A stretch of 64,000 nucleotides of DNA from Breviolum minutum Mf 1.05b.01 (taxonomy: Eukaryota > Sar > Dinophyceae > Suessiales > Symbiodiniaceae). A program made the position numbers and the translations under genes. This document shows positions 10,420 to 19,585 of the stretch, one piece after another. The DNA is taken from NCBI GenBank assembly GCA_000507305.1, contig DF239035.1, positions 278,516 to 342,515 on the forward strand, in the 5' to 3' direction. Each line of letters opens with the position of its first letter. Position 1 is the first letter of the stretch. The notes under the pieces were generated by a model. That model ran no database searches. It saw nothing but the letters and a program-made list of their open reading frames with translations, and was not told the origin of the DNA.

Positions 10420-10592
10420 GAGAAGGAAAAGGAGAAGGAGGAGGAAAAGGAACGAAGCCGCAAAAGAGCAAGTAGCGATTCCAAATCCTCTTCCGAAGTG
10501 AAGAAAAAGAAGAAAAAGGAAAAGTCACGAGGTCGCAGCGAGAGAAAAGACAAAAAAGAAAAGGATAAAGAGAGACTCGGCACAGTGGTAAG
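10420..10592 (+). CDS. Charged Lys/Glu and Arg/Ser exon of gene B
   Basis: GCAAG|GAG acceptor, frame EKEKEKEEEKERSRKRASSD ... SRGRSERKDKKEKDKERLGT VV, ending AG|GTATGT in phase 2. The next exon supplies G to make arginine. Such K/E plus R/S stretches are typical of splicing and mRNA-processing proteins, which is an inference from composition only. Confidence 0.65.
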
Positions 10593-11261
10593 GTATGTGT
10601 TTCATCCATCTCAAAGGCTTACAGCTGTCTCTTTGATGAAGGCACCTGTTGCTGCGATAACAAACTTGCTGTATTTTTTGAAGTTTGATAAAGCAAGCTA
10701 AGCAATGAACATATCTTCTTGAAACCTGGGACCAGGATGAACCTTTCATTTCAGCCGGAAGGAAATAAAGGATCGACTGTATGCCTTCAGTGTTCCACGA
10801 TTGTCAGTGGGAATAGGTTGTTGCAATGAAGCCTCTTTTTGACTTCCAACGGGTCTATTGAAAAAAACGCCAAGAATTCTCCTTTTTGCTGGAGCTCTTG
10901 TTGTTTGTTCAAGATTCTTGGAGCTTCGACTTCAGAACATCAAAGGAGTTTCCATGGGTGCACGTTGCAATGTATCGATCCCGATGTTGAATGTTTTTTG
11001 TTCTTCAATACTATCACATTCAAATCCGTTCATTTCATTTAGCCCTTCCACTTTTTATCAATTTTCCGATTCTTACCTTCCAACCCCTTTTTCCACTTAT
11101 ATAATAGCAACAAATAGATCGCCATATAATATATCATGGGCTTATATATGGGTATGACTAAATATATATTATATATTTATGGACCCATATTTATATATAT
11201 TATTTTAACACGTATACATAAAAATATAAACATATAGTTGTCCCTGGGAACGACCCCTCAG
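10593..11261. other. Intron of gene B
   Basis: About 670 bases. Contains TA-rich blocks (11145-11215) and no convincing exon or MITE. Confidence 0.45.
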
Positions 11262-11490
11262 GAAACGGAAGAAGAAGAAGGGCCGTGGGACCCGAACTGC
11301 GAGTCCCTCCAAGGGCCGGAAAACGGCGGCCCGGAGCCGGAGCCGTTCGCGCTCCAAACGAAGGTCGCGGAACCGGAAGACACGGCGGGACAAGTCCTCT
11401 GAGCACAAGATCTTTGGAGTTCCAAAAAATGGAAATTTGCGATTTTTTGGGTTGGGTGGCGGGCTGGCAGATTTTCTTGGTAATTCAAAG
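11262..11490 (+). CDS. RS-domain exon of gene B
   Basis: CTCAG|G acceptor completes AGG from the previous exon, then KRKKKKGRGTRTASPSKGRK TAARSRSRSRSKRRSRNRKT..., followed by SSEHKIFGVPKNGNLRFFGL. The RSRSRSRS core is a true RS dipeptide run. The donor may be AAG|GTGAGA at 11490 or TTG|GTAATT at 11479. Known: RS domains mark pre-mRNA splicing factors. Inferred: gene B encodes one, or a partner of one. Confidence 0.6.
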
Positions 11491-11623
11491 GTGAGAGTAT
11501 AATTGTATAGATAGATATAATTAGATATATGTTTTTTTGTTGAGATATAATGAGGAAATAAGATGTGGGTAACACACACACACAATGTGGGTTTGCTTTG
11601 TGCGTTGTGCCTTTTTGTTTAAG

Positions 11624-11658
11624 ATATCGTGAGCTGGTTGAAATTGACAAGTATGAAG
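11624..11658 (+). CDS. Short exon of gene B
   Basis: TTTAAG acceptor and GAAG|GTACCA donor around YRELVEIDKYE; the alternative frame reads IVSWLKLTSMK. Very short, so position is better supported than frame. Confidence 0.4.
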
Positions 11659-11920
11659 GTACCAAGAGAACTATATGTTCGTGCTATATCATGATTTGAG
11701 GAAAGAGTATTTAGAGCTTTTCCCCCATCCATCACTATTCAGCTGCAGGTGCGTGGAAAAACAAAAGACTTGAATAATGGCCAAGTATGAGCCTAACGGG
11801 CATCCCATCAGATATGGATATCACGCATTGCTCCCATCCTTTAGCAAAACGCCTGTCTATAGTATATCATTCTGATGGGCCAAGCTTGGAAATCTATGAA
11901 TCAAACACATCAATGGTGAC

Positions 11921-12003
11921 TCTCAAAAACTGTCAAGTTTGACATTCCCGACCACACCATGGCGTGTCTTGAAAGGGGTCATGTTTCCAGCTGGATATTG
12001 AAG
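11921..12003 (+). CDS. Exon of gene B, weak KH-like motif
   Basis: Frame SKTVKFDIPDHTMACLERGH VSSWILK ends AAG|GTCAGA. The FDIPD...RGH...ILK spacing is reminiscent of a KH RNA-binding fold, but the GxxG loop is not intact, so the assignment is only a suggestion. Confidence 0.4.
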
Positions 12004-12410
12004 GTCAGAGGAGCTAATGCTTCGATATGATTTGATTTATATTATTGAAAGATGTTGCATTCTGTAGCATTCAGTGTGGGGTTCATATTGGCTTTTTGTT
12101 TGGAGATAAGCACAGATATGAAGATTGTTGTCCCATGAAGCATGGCTGTTTAGGGCATATCTTTTGTGGATGTGGTACAAGCCACCAGTCACTAGAATGA
12201 TGAAGTGAATCACTTCAACTCGGGTGCGGGTGGGTTGTGAAGGCTTTTATCGACCCTGTTGTATTATAGCTAGTGTATCAAAATATTGTATCTCTGAAGG
12301 CGTTTCTTTCTATGTTCATCAAGTTTATTGGGAGAATTGATTGTTTGACAAATAGTTTCTTCAGATATTCTTTTCATTTTTTCCAACCAAGTCCACGGAA
12401 CTTGGTTGAG

Positions 12411-12548
12411 GAAAGAGGAGAAGAAGGAAGTAAAAGAGAAACAGGAAAAGCCCGTGCAGGTGGACCCGCGGTGTGTGTCAACTTCCCAGATAGGGATTGA
12501 TGAATCCACAAGAAGATTTGATTTCCATTTGGTGACAGTGCTCATAAG
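12411..12548 (+). CDS. Exon of gene B
   Basis: GGTTGAG|G acceptor, then KEEKKEVKEKQEKPVQVDPR CVSTSQIGIDESTRRFDFHL VTVLI and AG|GTGAAT, phase 2. The charged start continues the style of the upstream exons, then a folded segment begins. Confidence 0.6.
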
Positions 12549-12680
12549 GTGAATGTTTCAGTTTACATGGGTTTTTTTTGGTTTTATTGATGTTTCATTT
12601 TGAGGGGTGATTCTCTAGACTCTAGTCGTCATGTAGAATGCAGCTTTTATAGTTGCTATATGCCGGATGCTGCTTTCAAG

Positions 12681-12813
12681 GGGCCGCTCAACCACTAGCG
12701 CATGCTGCCTCAACATCACTTCACATGTGGGCCAGGAGAGACCTTCTGAGGATTTGTCAGACCGTGAGGTTCGACTAAAACGCTTCGCAGACCAAAGTAA
12801 ATTGATTCCACAG
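12681..12813 (+). CDS. Exon of gene B
   Basis: TTCAAG|G acceptor; the G completes AGG from the previous exon. Frame GRSTTSACCLNITSHVGQER PSEDLSDREVRLKRFADQSK LIPQ, donor CAG|GTGCAA, phase 0. Perfect phase agreement on the left side makes this one of the most secure exons. Confidence 0.65.
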
Positions 12814-12891
12814 GTGCAAATGATCGCAGGGTGTGGGTGTTTGCTGCCTTCAACTGGTGATTTTTTGTTAGTTGGTTGTTTTGTTGTTGCT

Positions 12892-12928
12892 AGAGTTGTT
12901 GCTAGAGTTGTTGCTAGAGTTGTTGTTG

Positions 12929-12960
<32 letters not shown>

Positions 12961-13025
12961 GGTGGTGGTGGTGGTGGTGGTGGTGTTGGTGTTGGTGTTG
13001 GTGTTGGTGTTGGTGTTGGTGTTGG

Positions 13026-13059
<34 letters not shown>

Positions 13060-13140
13060 GNNNNNNNNNNNNNNNNNNNNNNNNNNNNNNNNNNNNNNNN
13101 NNNNNNNNNNCAACCACAACAACAACAACAACAACAACAC
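12892..13140. repeat. GTT/GGT microsatellite with assembly gap
   Basis: Left part is (GTT)n, (GGT)n and (GTTGGT)n; N run at 13061-13110; right part is CAACCACAACAACAAC. The two sides are inverted relative to each other, so the gap is flanked by strands that could fold back or reflects a misjoin. Confidence 0.8.
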
Positions 13141-13242
13141 AGGGGGCGCTGCGTGCTTCAAACCCACTTCCAACCGCATAGTAATCTAGCCACAGCCTGT
13201 TGTATGGCTCCATTTTGGGGCCCCTGTTTTCGACACGAATAG

Positions 13243-13312
13243 GATGCCAAACGCAGGCAAAACTGGCAAAGTGAAAACCGGAAAAAATTGCCAGAAAAAG
13301 CGGAAAAAAATT
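13243..13312 (+). CDS. Basic exon of gene B
   Basis: AATAG|G acceptor, phase 0 frame DAKRRQNWQSENRKKLPEKA EK fits the preceding exon. A GC donor (GCTAAT) is the best exit. Another frame rich in Lys and Gly is also open. Confidence 0.45.
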
Positions 13313-13415
13313 GCTAATTCAGACTGACCCCCGATCAAAGTATGAGAAAGGGAGATATTTGGGATTTCAATCACGTTCATTAACAGTCTAATTTTATTTC
13401 CCCTCACTTCGACAG

Positions 13416-13507
13416 AGTCACAATACTAGAGTTGGGCTGGCAAGTGGCTTGCACAAGCTTTTTCAACTCATGAAGGGAAGCAATCCGACAAAGCTGAATC
13501 TTACCAG
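13416..13507 (+). CDS. Exon of gene B
   Basis: CGACAG acceptor, frame SHNTRVGLASGLHKLFQLMK GSNPTKLNLT, then AG. Donor is either GA (GACAGG, keeps phase with the next exon) or GT five bases later. Confidence 0.55.
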
Positions 13508-13749
13508 GACAGGTGGGTTCTCTGCAATAGTATACTGTATACATGTACTGTTTTACATATACATTGTTTTCCATAGTCGTGTATACTTGGGATTCTTGGG
13601 CCCCTATATTTGGTTGTAGCATTCATTTGACTAACTTGAGCCCCCGAGCCGTCAACTGTTGAGGTTGTCCGTGTTTACCAAATTAACCTTATTGGTTTTA
13701 ACAGTTGCAATTAATTAGTTTCAAGGTGTATATTTTTGTAGCAGGATAG

Positions 13750-13872
13750 GTGTAGCATTGGTATTCGTGAATGGTGGAATGATGTTGATCCAATGATCCA
13801 CAAGGCAATGGAAGCCTTGAGAAACTTGAAGCCTGACCTTCAGGACAAGATCCTTGGAAGAATTTGGGGGAT
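13750..13872 (+). CDS. Exon of gene B
   Basis: GATAG|G acceptor, frame CSIGIREWWNDVDPMIHKAM EALRNLKPDLQDKILGRIWG, donor AT|GTGACA, phase 2. Helical, tryptophan-containing segment; no domain name assigned. Confidence 0.6.
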
Positions 13873-13996
13873 GTGACATGCAGTTGAGATACTTCTACAT
13901 AGCTGAGCTGAGTATGTTCGATGTTGCTGTAGAGTACATTAGATTACACAATATATTCGTATTCACCTATCGTTGTGAATATAATATCAATAATAG

Positions 13997-14059
13997 GCTC
14001 GATGTCGATCAAGGTTTGAACTCGGGATCCACTTCTGAACTCCTGATTGTTGGCTTGAG
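13997..14059 (+). CDS. Exon of gene B
   Basis: TAATAG|G acceptor completes ATG from the previous exon, then LDVDQGLNSGSTSELLIVGL and AG before a GA donor (GATTTA). Both sides match in phase. Confidence 0.6.
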
Positions 14060-14345
14060 GATTTACGATGATTTATGAACATCTTCAGATTTCAGATCGC
14101 ACACTTTCAGAGCTCAAGACTGCCATACTACCGTATCCCAAGTGAACATAATATAGATGCACATATATAATATATATATATACACATATACATGCATACA
14201 TATGTTCTGATTTTAGATCACAAAAAGATCTCATTTTTTAAAGAAAATATCATGGAAGAAACCACACCTGGACTCCCTTCAAAATATTCCATGAATCAGT
14301 GCTTGTTGGTGCTTGGAGATGTGGCTGAGCTGCACAGCTGCTAAG

Positions 14346-14405
14346 GATTATGGAGGAAGGTCCTATCAAAGAAGGTGATGGCAATCCCATCATTGCCACT
14401 TGGAA
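14346..14405 (+). CDS. Exon of gene B
   Basis: GCTAAG|G acceptor completes AGG, then IMEEGPIKEGDGNPIIATW. Donor may be GTTTCT at 14406 or GTGATG at about 14379; the latter keeps phase with the next exon. Confidence 0.5.
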
Positions 14406-14581
14406 GTTTCTGAAGATGTTCTTTCAAAAACAAGCAATTAATCGGCTGATGTCATTTATAAACATAGTCTACTACACATATGTTCGAAGAAACATGCTTC
14501 ATAACACGCACCTCAAATATCAAATTGATGTGGCGCTTGTGGTTGGACAAATATGTGGAGATCATATCTAAATGTTTGGAG

Positions 14582-14738
14582 ACTGGTTTCCTGTCCGGAA
14601 ATTTGCATCCAACATGACCAAAAATGTGTTGGAACAGTTTGATTTGTGTTTCAATAAGCTGTTGATAGCGCTCGAATCCCAGTTTGTTCTCAACGTTCAG
14701 TTCCCGGTTTCAGAAATTAGGGAGCTAATGGATCAGAG
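14582..14738 (+). CDS. Exon of gene B
   Basis: TTTGGAG acceptor, frame DWFPVRKFASNMTKNVLEQF DLCFNKLLIALESQFVLNVQ FPVSEIRELMDQ, AG|GTGATT donor, phase 2. Long uninterrupted frame with helical pattern. No family recognised. Confidence 0.65.
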
Positions 14739-15131
14739 GTGATTTAGCATATTGAATCGTCATCAATAGTAAGAAGAGAACTGTTTCACACTTATCTTGA
14801 AAGTTGAGCTGTTTTGAGACTCGGTAGTTTCCTGGAGCTGCAAACAGCTGCCTGTGAAAACATGAAGATGTTGGTTTGAAGAGCCTCCATCGCGATGTAT
14901 ATCTCTGGAGTTTAAGAGCATACAGCGGCAATAAAGATACCGGGTCCCAGCAGTAAATGTAACTCAACCATTAATGTTCAGGTGCCATGTTAGTTTTGCA
15001 GAGTGTAGGCGTGTACAAGAGTTTTCCATGTTATTTATATGCATGTCATTGGTTGTGGAACGGCAAATGTGTTTGAACTCATACCTACTGTAATTTGTTT
15101 TGGAAGGGAGAACACATTCCATTTCCTGAAG
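14739..15131. other. Intron of gene B
   Basis: About 390 bases. Near 14980 it carries a fragment GTTCAGGTGCCATGTTAG of repeat family 4; otherwise nothing recognised. Confidence 0.4.
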
Positions 15132-15200
15132 CCCGGCAGATAAGGTTCTGATGAACCGAAGCTTGACTGCGGTTTTGGCAATGAGATGGGACTCTGGCAG
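15132..15200 (+). CDS. Exon of gene B
   Basis: CTGAAG acceptor; C completes AGC from the previous exon. Frame PADKVLMNRSLTAVLAMRWD SG, then AG before a GA donor (GATCTC). The open frame continues only to a TAG 12 bases later. Confidence 0.55.
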
Positions 15201-15422
15201 GATCTCCCCCTAGGTTTCTACCAGGTTCCACATAGCAGCCTCAGGAGGAAGAGGGTCCTAATATGCAAAGCTGGAACAAATAGATTTATGATCTACATGT
15301 ATGTGAAGTTATATGATATGATATGATATGTATATATATATAATTATATATATAATATATATATATATTTGTTAGTGTTGAATGATCTCATCTCACCTTC
15401 TGAAGATCATGGCCTTGAATAG

Positions 15423-15543
15423 TTGGCACCAAACGCACTGAAGGCATCAAGGAGGTGGCTGAATGGGCTCAACAAGAAGCAGACCGTGGCGAGGTCATTG
15501 AGCTTGGGGGAGTTTCACTTGTTGACGGCAATTTGTTGGGGAG
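15423..15543 (+). CDS. Exon of gene B abutting a MITE
   Basis: Frame IKEVAEWAQQEADRGEVIEL GGVSLVDGNLLG, then AG|GTGTTT. The donor GT lies in the first bases of the family 3 element at 15542-15663. The left edge is AATAG or CTGAAG. Acidic helix then a glycine-rich turn; no family named. Confidence 0.55.
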
Positions 15544-15663
15544 GTGTTTCCAAAAATAGGGGGATGTTTCCCCCAAAATGGATGGTGAAAATAATGGAAA
15601 ACCATCTATAGAAATATATGGATGATTTGGGGGGAAACACCCACTATTTTCGGAAACATCCAT
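15542..15663 (+). repeat. MITE family 3, copy supplying a splice donor
   Basis: AGGTGTTTCCAAAAATAGGG ... CTATTTTCGGAAACATCCAT, inverted ends, diverged core. Its left end overlaps the exon/intron junction. Confidence 0.7.
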
Positions 15664-15929
15664 TTGGACCTGTTTTATCTTGCCTCTCTAGTTGAACAGA
15701 TTGTTTCTTTGAGACACAACCATTTTTTTAAACACTTCGGGTGAAGATGTTGTTCTTTTAAGATTCAGATGTCACAACTTAGTCCAAAGCAAATACTTGT
15801 GACAGACACATGGTTCAGAGGCATTGAAGATCTTTCAAGAAACTAATTTGTTTTGAGACATCCTTTATTTATCACACAACAATCAACCCATTTGATCCCA
15901 TTTGATCACTTCCCACGTGCCGCCGCTAG

Positions 15930-15990
15930 CCAGGCGCCTGAGAAGGCACCGGCGCAAGCGCCTGAAACTACGCCAGAGGAGGCGACAAAG
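15930..15990 (+). CDS. Ala/Pro/Glu-rich exon of gene B
   Basis: CGCTAG acceptor, C completes AGC, then QAPEKAPAQAPETTPEEATK and AAG|GTGCCG, phase 0. A second, arginine-rich frame starting at CAG|GCG is also open. Strongly G+C-rich compared with the flanks. Confidence 0.45.
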
Positions 15991-16225
15991 GTGCCGGGAA
16001 GGATGGAACTGTGTTTTTGTTTTCCATTGTTTTTTCATGGATTTGTTTTTTGTTCCCCTTGGTTTTCAATGGGTTTTCAATGTGTTCATGGATTTGGCGG
16101 CTTTGTTTTACTTAGTTTGGTTGATGACTATATGGCTGGGTTGGCTGATGTTTTTTTGTGGATTAAGAACTCTACCGGATAGTTTATTTCAAAGATTGTC
16201 GTTCACGTGTTTTCATTTGAAACAG

Positions 16226-16353
16226 GGGGTCGCGGTTCACAGATTCAGAAAAAGTGACAGATATTTCAAGTTGCTGTTCATGACCTCCACTGCAAGTACA
16301 GGTGGAAAGTCATATTGGGAGGTCTACTTGGTACTTAGTAGGACTAATCCCTG
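16226..16353 (+). CDS. Exon of gene B
   Basis: AACAG|GGG acceptor, phase 0 as required, frame GVAVHRFRKSDRYFKLLFMT STASTGGKSYWEVYLVLSRT NP, donor TG|GTAAGT. This is the last exon I can link before the nested LRR gene. Confidence 0.5.
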
Positions 16354-16525
16354 GTAAGTACCTGGTTATTTTTCTGGTTATTCCCCATCTTGGGTGAGTT
16401 TTTCAGGTTTCATCCCATTAGTCACCAAAAAGTTTTCTTCAACTTCAGAGAGGTGCTGCTCAAATTCTTTAGAGCTCCAGTAGTTTTTTCGGAAGTTTCG
16501 GGGAAGCTTCCTAGCGCTTTCGAAA

Positions 16526-17371
16526 ATGAAGTTGAGTGAAGTCTCACCTGTGAAGCAGCCAAGCAAGCGTCCGCGCATCGATGACACGAGTGCCAGCGCT
16601 GTGGGAGAAGGGTTGGTAGAGCTCAAGGTGCTAAGCTTCAGTGGTGAATGCATGTTGACATTGAATGTAGCAGACTCCATGCTTGGTCGCGAATTATGGA
16701 AGTTGATTTTGGATAAAATTCCATCCAAGCCAGGCCTTCACTTAGTTGTCTCCCATACTTCAAAGCTTGTGTTGCATGAAAGTTTGCAGCAACAAGGACT
16801 TGGGGGTCAACGGGCACAGGTGTGGGCTACCTACATGCCCGTCAATTTGCATGCAGCCTGGTGTTTTGCCCAGGGACAGAACGTTGAGGATGATGAGTTT
16901 TCATTGAATGGGATTACAGAAGTGACAAATGCTAGTGAGGAAATGCCTGCCTTGTTGCGCAATTTGCCCCAGAGCCTTCACACCTTGACTTTCGATGGGA
17001 ATTTCAATTCGGAAATTCATCACATGAGAGTGCCAACAGGCCTTACACGTTTGGCTTTTGGGTATTTTTTCAATCAGAGCCTCGACAATGTGACNCAGAG
17101 CCTGGACAACGTCACATGGCCAGCAGGCCTTCAAATTTTGACTTTTGGTGGGAATTTTAGTCAGAGCCTGGACAATGTGACATGGCCAGCAGGCCTTCAA
17201 AGTCTGACTTTTGGTATGAATTTCAATCAGAGCCTGGACAACGTGACATGGCCAGCAGGCCTTCAAAGTTTGACTTTCGGTGATAGGAACCTTCAAAGTT
17301 TGCAAGTCTTTGATGTGTTGCCAGGGGCATTAGGTCACTTGGCGATTGGAGAGATGTCGATGAAATGTTGA
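16526..17371 (+). CDS. Intronless leucine-rich-repeat protein with ubiquitin-like N-terminus
   Basis: A 282-codon frame from ATG 16526 to TGA 17369, interrupted only by one N at 17095. Residues 35-110 contain a ubiquitin-like pattern (ELKVLSFSGECMLTLNVADS). Residues 145-270 are leucine-rich repeats, with at least three nearly identical 66-bp units starting at 17096, 17162 and 17228 (QSLDNVTWPAGLQSLTFG). Known: large families of such proteins occur in symbiodiniacean algae and are often labelled LRR or GP46-like; function unknown, probably protein binding. It is the only long intronless gene here and lies between exons of other genes, which suggests a retrocopy. The N sits inside the repeats, so repeat number may be under-assembled. 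Confidence 0.8.
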   Translation: MKLSEVSPVKQPSKRPRIDDTSASAVGEGLVELKVLSFSGECMLTLNVADSMLGRELWKLILDKIPSKPGLHLVVSHTSKLVLHESLQQQGLGGQRAQVWATYMPVNLHAAWCFAQGQNVEDDEFSLNGITEVTNASEEMPALLRNLPQSLHTLTFDGNFNSEIHHMRVPTGLTRLAFGYFFNQSLDNVXQSLDNVTWPAGLQILTFGGNFSQSLDNVTWPAGLQSLTFGMNFNQSLDNVTWPAGLQSLTFGDRNLQSLQVFDVLPGALGHLAIGEMSMKC

Positions 17372-17447
17372 GCTGCCTCAGCAACGCTGTCACCATCCAC
17401 CTTCAAACAAAAGGCATCAGAAAAGAAGGCGGCGGATAGGGTATTCA

Positions 17448-17495
<48 letters not shown>
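17448..17495. repeat. (ATG)n microsatellite
   Basis: Sixteen ATG units in a row, downstream of the LRR gene stop codon. Confidence 0.9.
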
Positions 17496-17496
<1 letters not shown>

Positions 17497-17644
17497 CTAC
17501 CGCATTCCCTTTCCTCTTAACGGTGCAAGACAACAAAAACAAAAGTAAGCTGCTGGAATCGAAATTCGGTCTCTACGAAAACAATGTTTCAATGATAGAT
17601 TCTAGGGCCGACCTTTCATTTATTAATTTAGGTTTCTTTTGTAG

Positions 17645-17756
17645 CTTTGCGAGTTGTATCCTGTTTGGGTGAAAACCCACCTTTTCGCTGATATCGTTGG
17701 GAAGAATTTTCGAGCATGGGATGATCATACGAGTTGGGACGATAAATCAGTCACTG
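17645..17756 (+). CDS. Exon of unidentified protein
   Basis: TTTTGTAG acceptor, frame LCELYPVWVKTHLFADIVGK NFRAWDDHTSWDDKSVT. A GC donor (GCTGGT) at 17757 fits the next exon's phase; a GTGAGT donor lies at 17761. May continue gene B on the far side of the LRR gene, but the link is unproven. Confidence 0.6.
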
Positions 17757-17989
17757 GCTGGTGAGTTGGTGATGTTGGTGTATTTTTTTTTCATGAAAAG
17801 AGGAGTACCTACTAGAGATATTTGTGAGATAAGTAGTAAGCCAACCTTTGCATGATACAAGCATCCCAGAATGAATCACAGGCCTTTCATATTTTGATGT
17901 ATTTTTCCGCCGCTTTCTTAATTTGGAAGACCTGACTACTTCCTTAGGGTTGAAAATCATAATCATATACTACAGTATCTAACTTCGTA

Positions 17990-18105
17990 GTTGACTGGCA
18001 AAAAAAACACCTGGAGCTTGATGTGGACATACCGGCCGATCGTTTCCTACCATCCATCCACCAGGGAGTTTGGGAGGGGCAGGATGAGATTCCCCCAAAC
18101 CCGAC
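17990..18105 (+). CDS. Exon of unidentified protein
   Basis: TCGTAG acceptor, two bases complete valine, then DWQKKHLELDVDIPADRFLP SIHQGVWEGQDEIPPNP. Exits at AC|GTGATT, or stops at TGA 18107 if terminal. Confidence 0.55.
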
Positions 18106-18243
18106 GTGATTGAACAGATGTGCTCGTAGTTGTGAGGAAATTGCTGCTAGTGTTTGTTTAGCGACACAGTAGTTGTGAGAAAACAAGTAACATTCATTCC
18201 AAGTCTTGGCCATCACCTAACGCATGTATAGTTATAGTGTTCC

Positions 18244-18304
18244 TCAACCAACCAACCATCCAACCGACCAACCAACCAACCAACCATCCAACCAACCAAG
18301 CAAA
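18244..18304. repeat. (CCAA)n simple repeat
   Basis: Imperfect run of CAAC/CCAT units: CAACCAACCAACCATCCAAC and similar. Confidence 0.85.
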
Positions 18305-18327
18305 ACGATCAATCAACCACCTGAGAG

Positions 18328-18560
18328 GCCAATGGCGGAACGGTCAATGGCAATGGGACGGAGGAAACCGAGCCAGCAACATTGCCTGATCAGGCGATTC
18401 TGTTGAGAGCGTTTTCCATCCAGAACCAGCTGCCCGACACAGTGCCATGGTGGAAAGTCCGATAGATTCGTTGAAGGAAAAGGATGGAAAAGGGGAAAAT
18501 GGCAGCAGGGCATGCGTGAACAAAGTGCCAACTTGGTTGACAGAATGTCGAAGGAAACCA
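18328..18560 (+). CDS. Coding block, frame unresolved
   Basis: All three + frames are open over much of this G+C-rich block: ANGGTVNGNGTEETEPATLP (18328 on), DSVESVFHPEPAARHSAMVE SPIDSLKEKDGKGENGSRAC (18403 on) and a methionine-rich frame. Splice sites cannot choose between them by eye. Confidence 0.4.
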
Positions 18561-18646
18561 TTTTTTTTTGCATGCTCAAAAGATGAACGTTGGAGAAGGG
18601 GGTTCCAAACTTGTGTTTTTTGTTGATTTGGTTGATTGGGTTTCAG

Positions 18647-18740
18647 GACAGTCTTCTTTTTTTGAGGTACTAGTTCGTTCATGCAAACAACTGGTAGCAC
18701 ACTTAGACATTTTAAGCGCACCTAACGTTTGTGCCATGAA
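18647..18740 (+). CDS. Exon of unidentified protein
   Basis: TTTCAG|G acceptor, frame QSSFFEVLVRSCKQLVAHLD ILSAPNVCAM, donor AA|GTCAAT or stop TAA shortly after. Confidence 0.5.
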
Positions 18741-19035
18741 GTCAATCTAAGTAATCACAGTTCTCATTTATATGTTGCTGGCAAGGTCGTGTGGATTTTA
18801 GGGTGCAGAACCACTTGCTGTATCTTAGTTGAAAATCCAGCTACGGGTACCTACATTGGGCGGGGGGGGTAATCTGCATGGCATGTTTTTTTGGGCTCGC
18901 ATTGGTTGAGTGATTCGTCCATCCAAGTGAGCTTTTGAAAACTAAATCTATACGAATCTTCTTGTTGTCCCCATTTTTTGAATGTACATGATTTACCTAG
19001 ACATGTTCCCTGGGTGGCTTCCTGTATTTTAACAT

Positions 19036-19140
19036 ATGGGTGTTTCCAAAAATAGTGGTACCCCCAAATCATCCATTTTGATAGGATTTTCCATTATAAA
19101 CCATCCATTTTGGGGTACCCCTATTTTTGGAAACACCCAT
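19036..19140 (+). repeat. MITE family 3, best preserved copy
   Basis: ATGGGTGTTTCCAAAAATAG ... TTTTTGGAAACACCCAT with near-perfect inverted arms and core ATTATAAACCATCCATTTTG. Confidence 0.8.
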
Positions 19141-19204
19141 ATTAGTCAATGATTCTCCTCCCCTAAAACTAACGTTTCGCTCGCACCTTCCAACCGATCA
19201 CCAG

Positions 19205-19308
19205 GCCACGGAGACCCTAAAGGCGTTGCCAGGTGCGGCGGCGGACAGCCATGGAAGGATGTGGGTTGTTGCTGGGTTAGGGAATATGAAGAAACAAAAA
19301 CCACACAG
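19205..19308 (+). CDS. Exon of unidentified protein
   Basis: ACCAG|G acceptor, frame ATETLKALPGAAADSHGRMW VVAGLGNMKKQKPH, donor AG|GTAGGA, phase 0 to 2. G+C-rich, no competing frame, phase matches the next exon. Confidence 0.65.
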
Positions 19309-19518
19309 GTAGGAGTTATATTTGCGATATTTGCTGGGCTGAAACGAATGATGATTTATAATTTATAATGATCTATTATATACTGAGATTTTTTGATTTT
19401 TGTTGATGACCAGAAAAATCAGAGAAGGAATCATGGAATCAATATCATCAAATAATGTCACGTGCGGATCATGTACATAGACATACACGCATACATAATC
19501 ACAGTGTCACCTGTGTAG

Positions 19519-19585
19519 GGACATCATCCAGATGGCCAATCATGTCGCGTCAGACACCGTCATTTTGTACCAAGCAAATTCTGAC
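19519..19585 (+). CDS. Exon ending at introner copy D
   Basis: GTGTAG|G acceptor completes AGG, then DIIQMANHVASDTVILYQAN SD. The frame would meet a TAG from the element, so splicing must start at a GA donor (GACTAG) or at the element border. Confidence 0.55.

Noticed and set aside
12667..13242. 191-codon open frame rich in Val/Gly
   Set aside because: Most of it is translation of the GTT/GGT microsatellite and the N gap; only 12681-12813 is kept as an exon.
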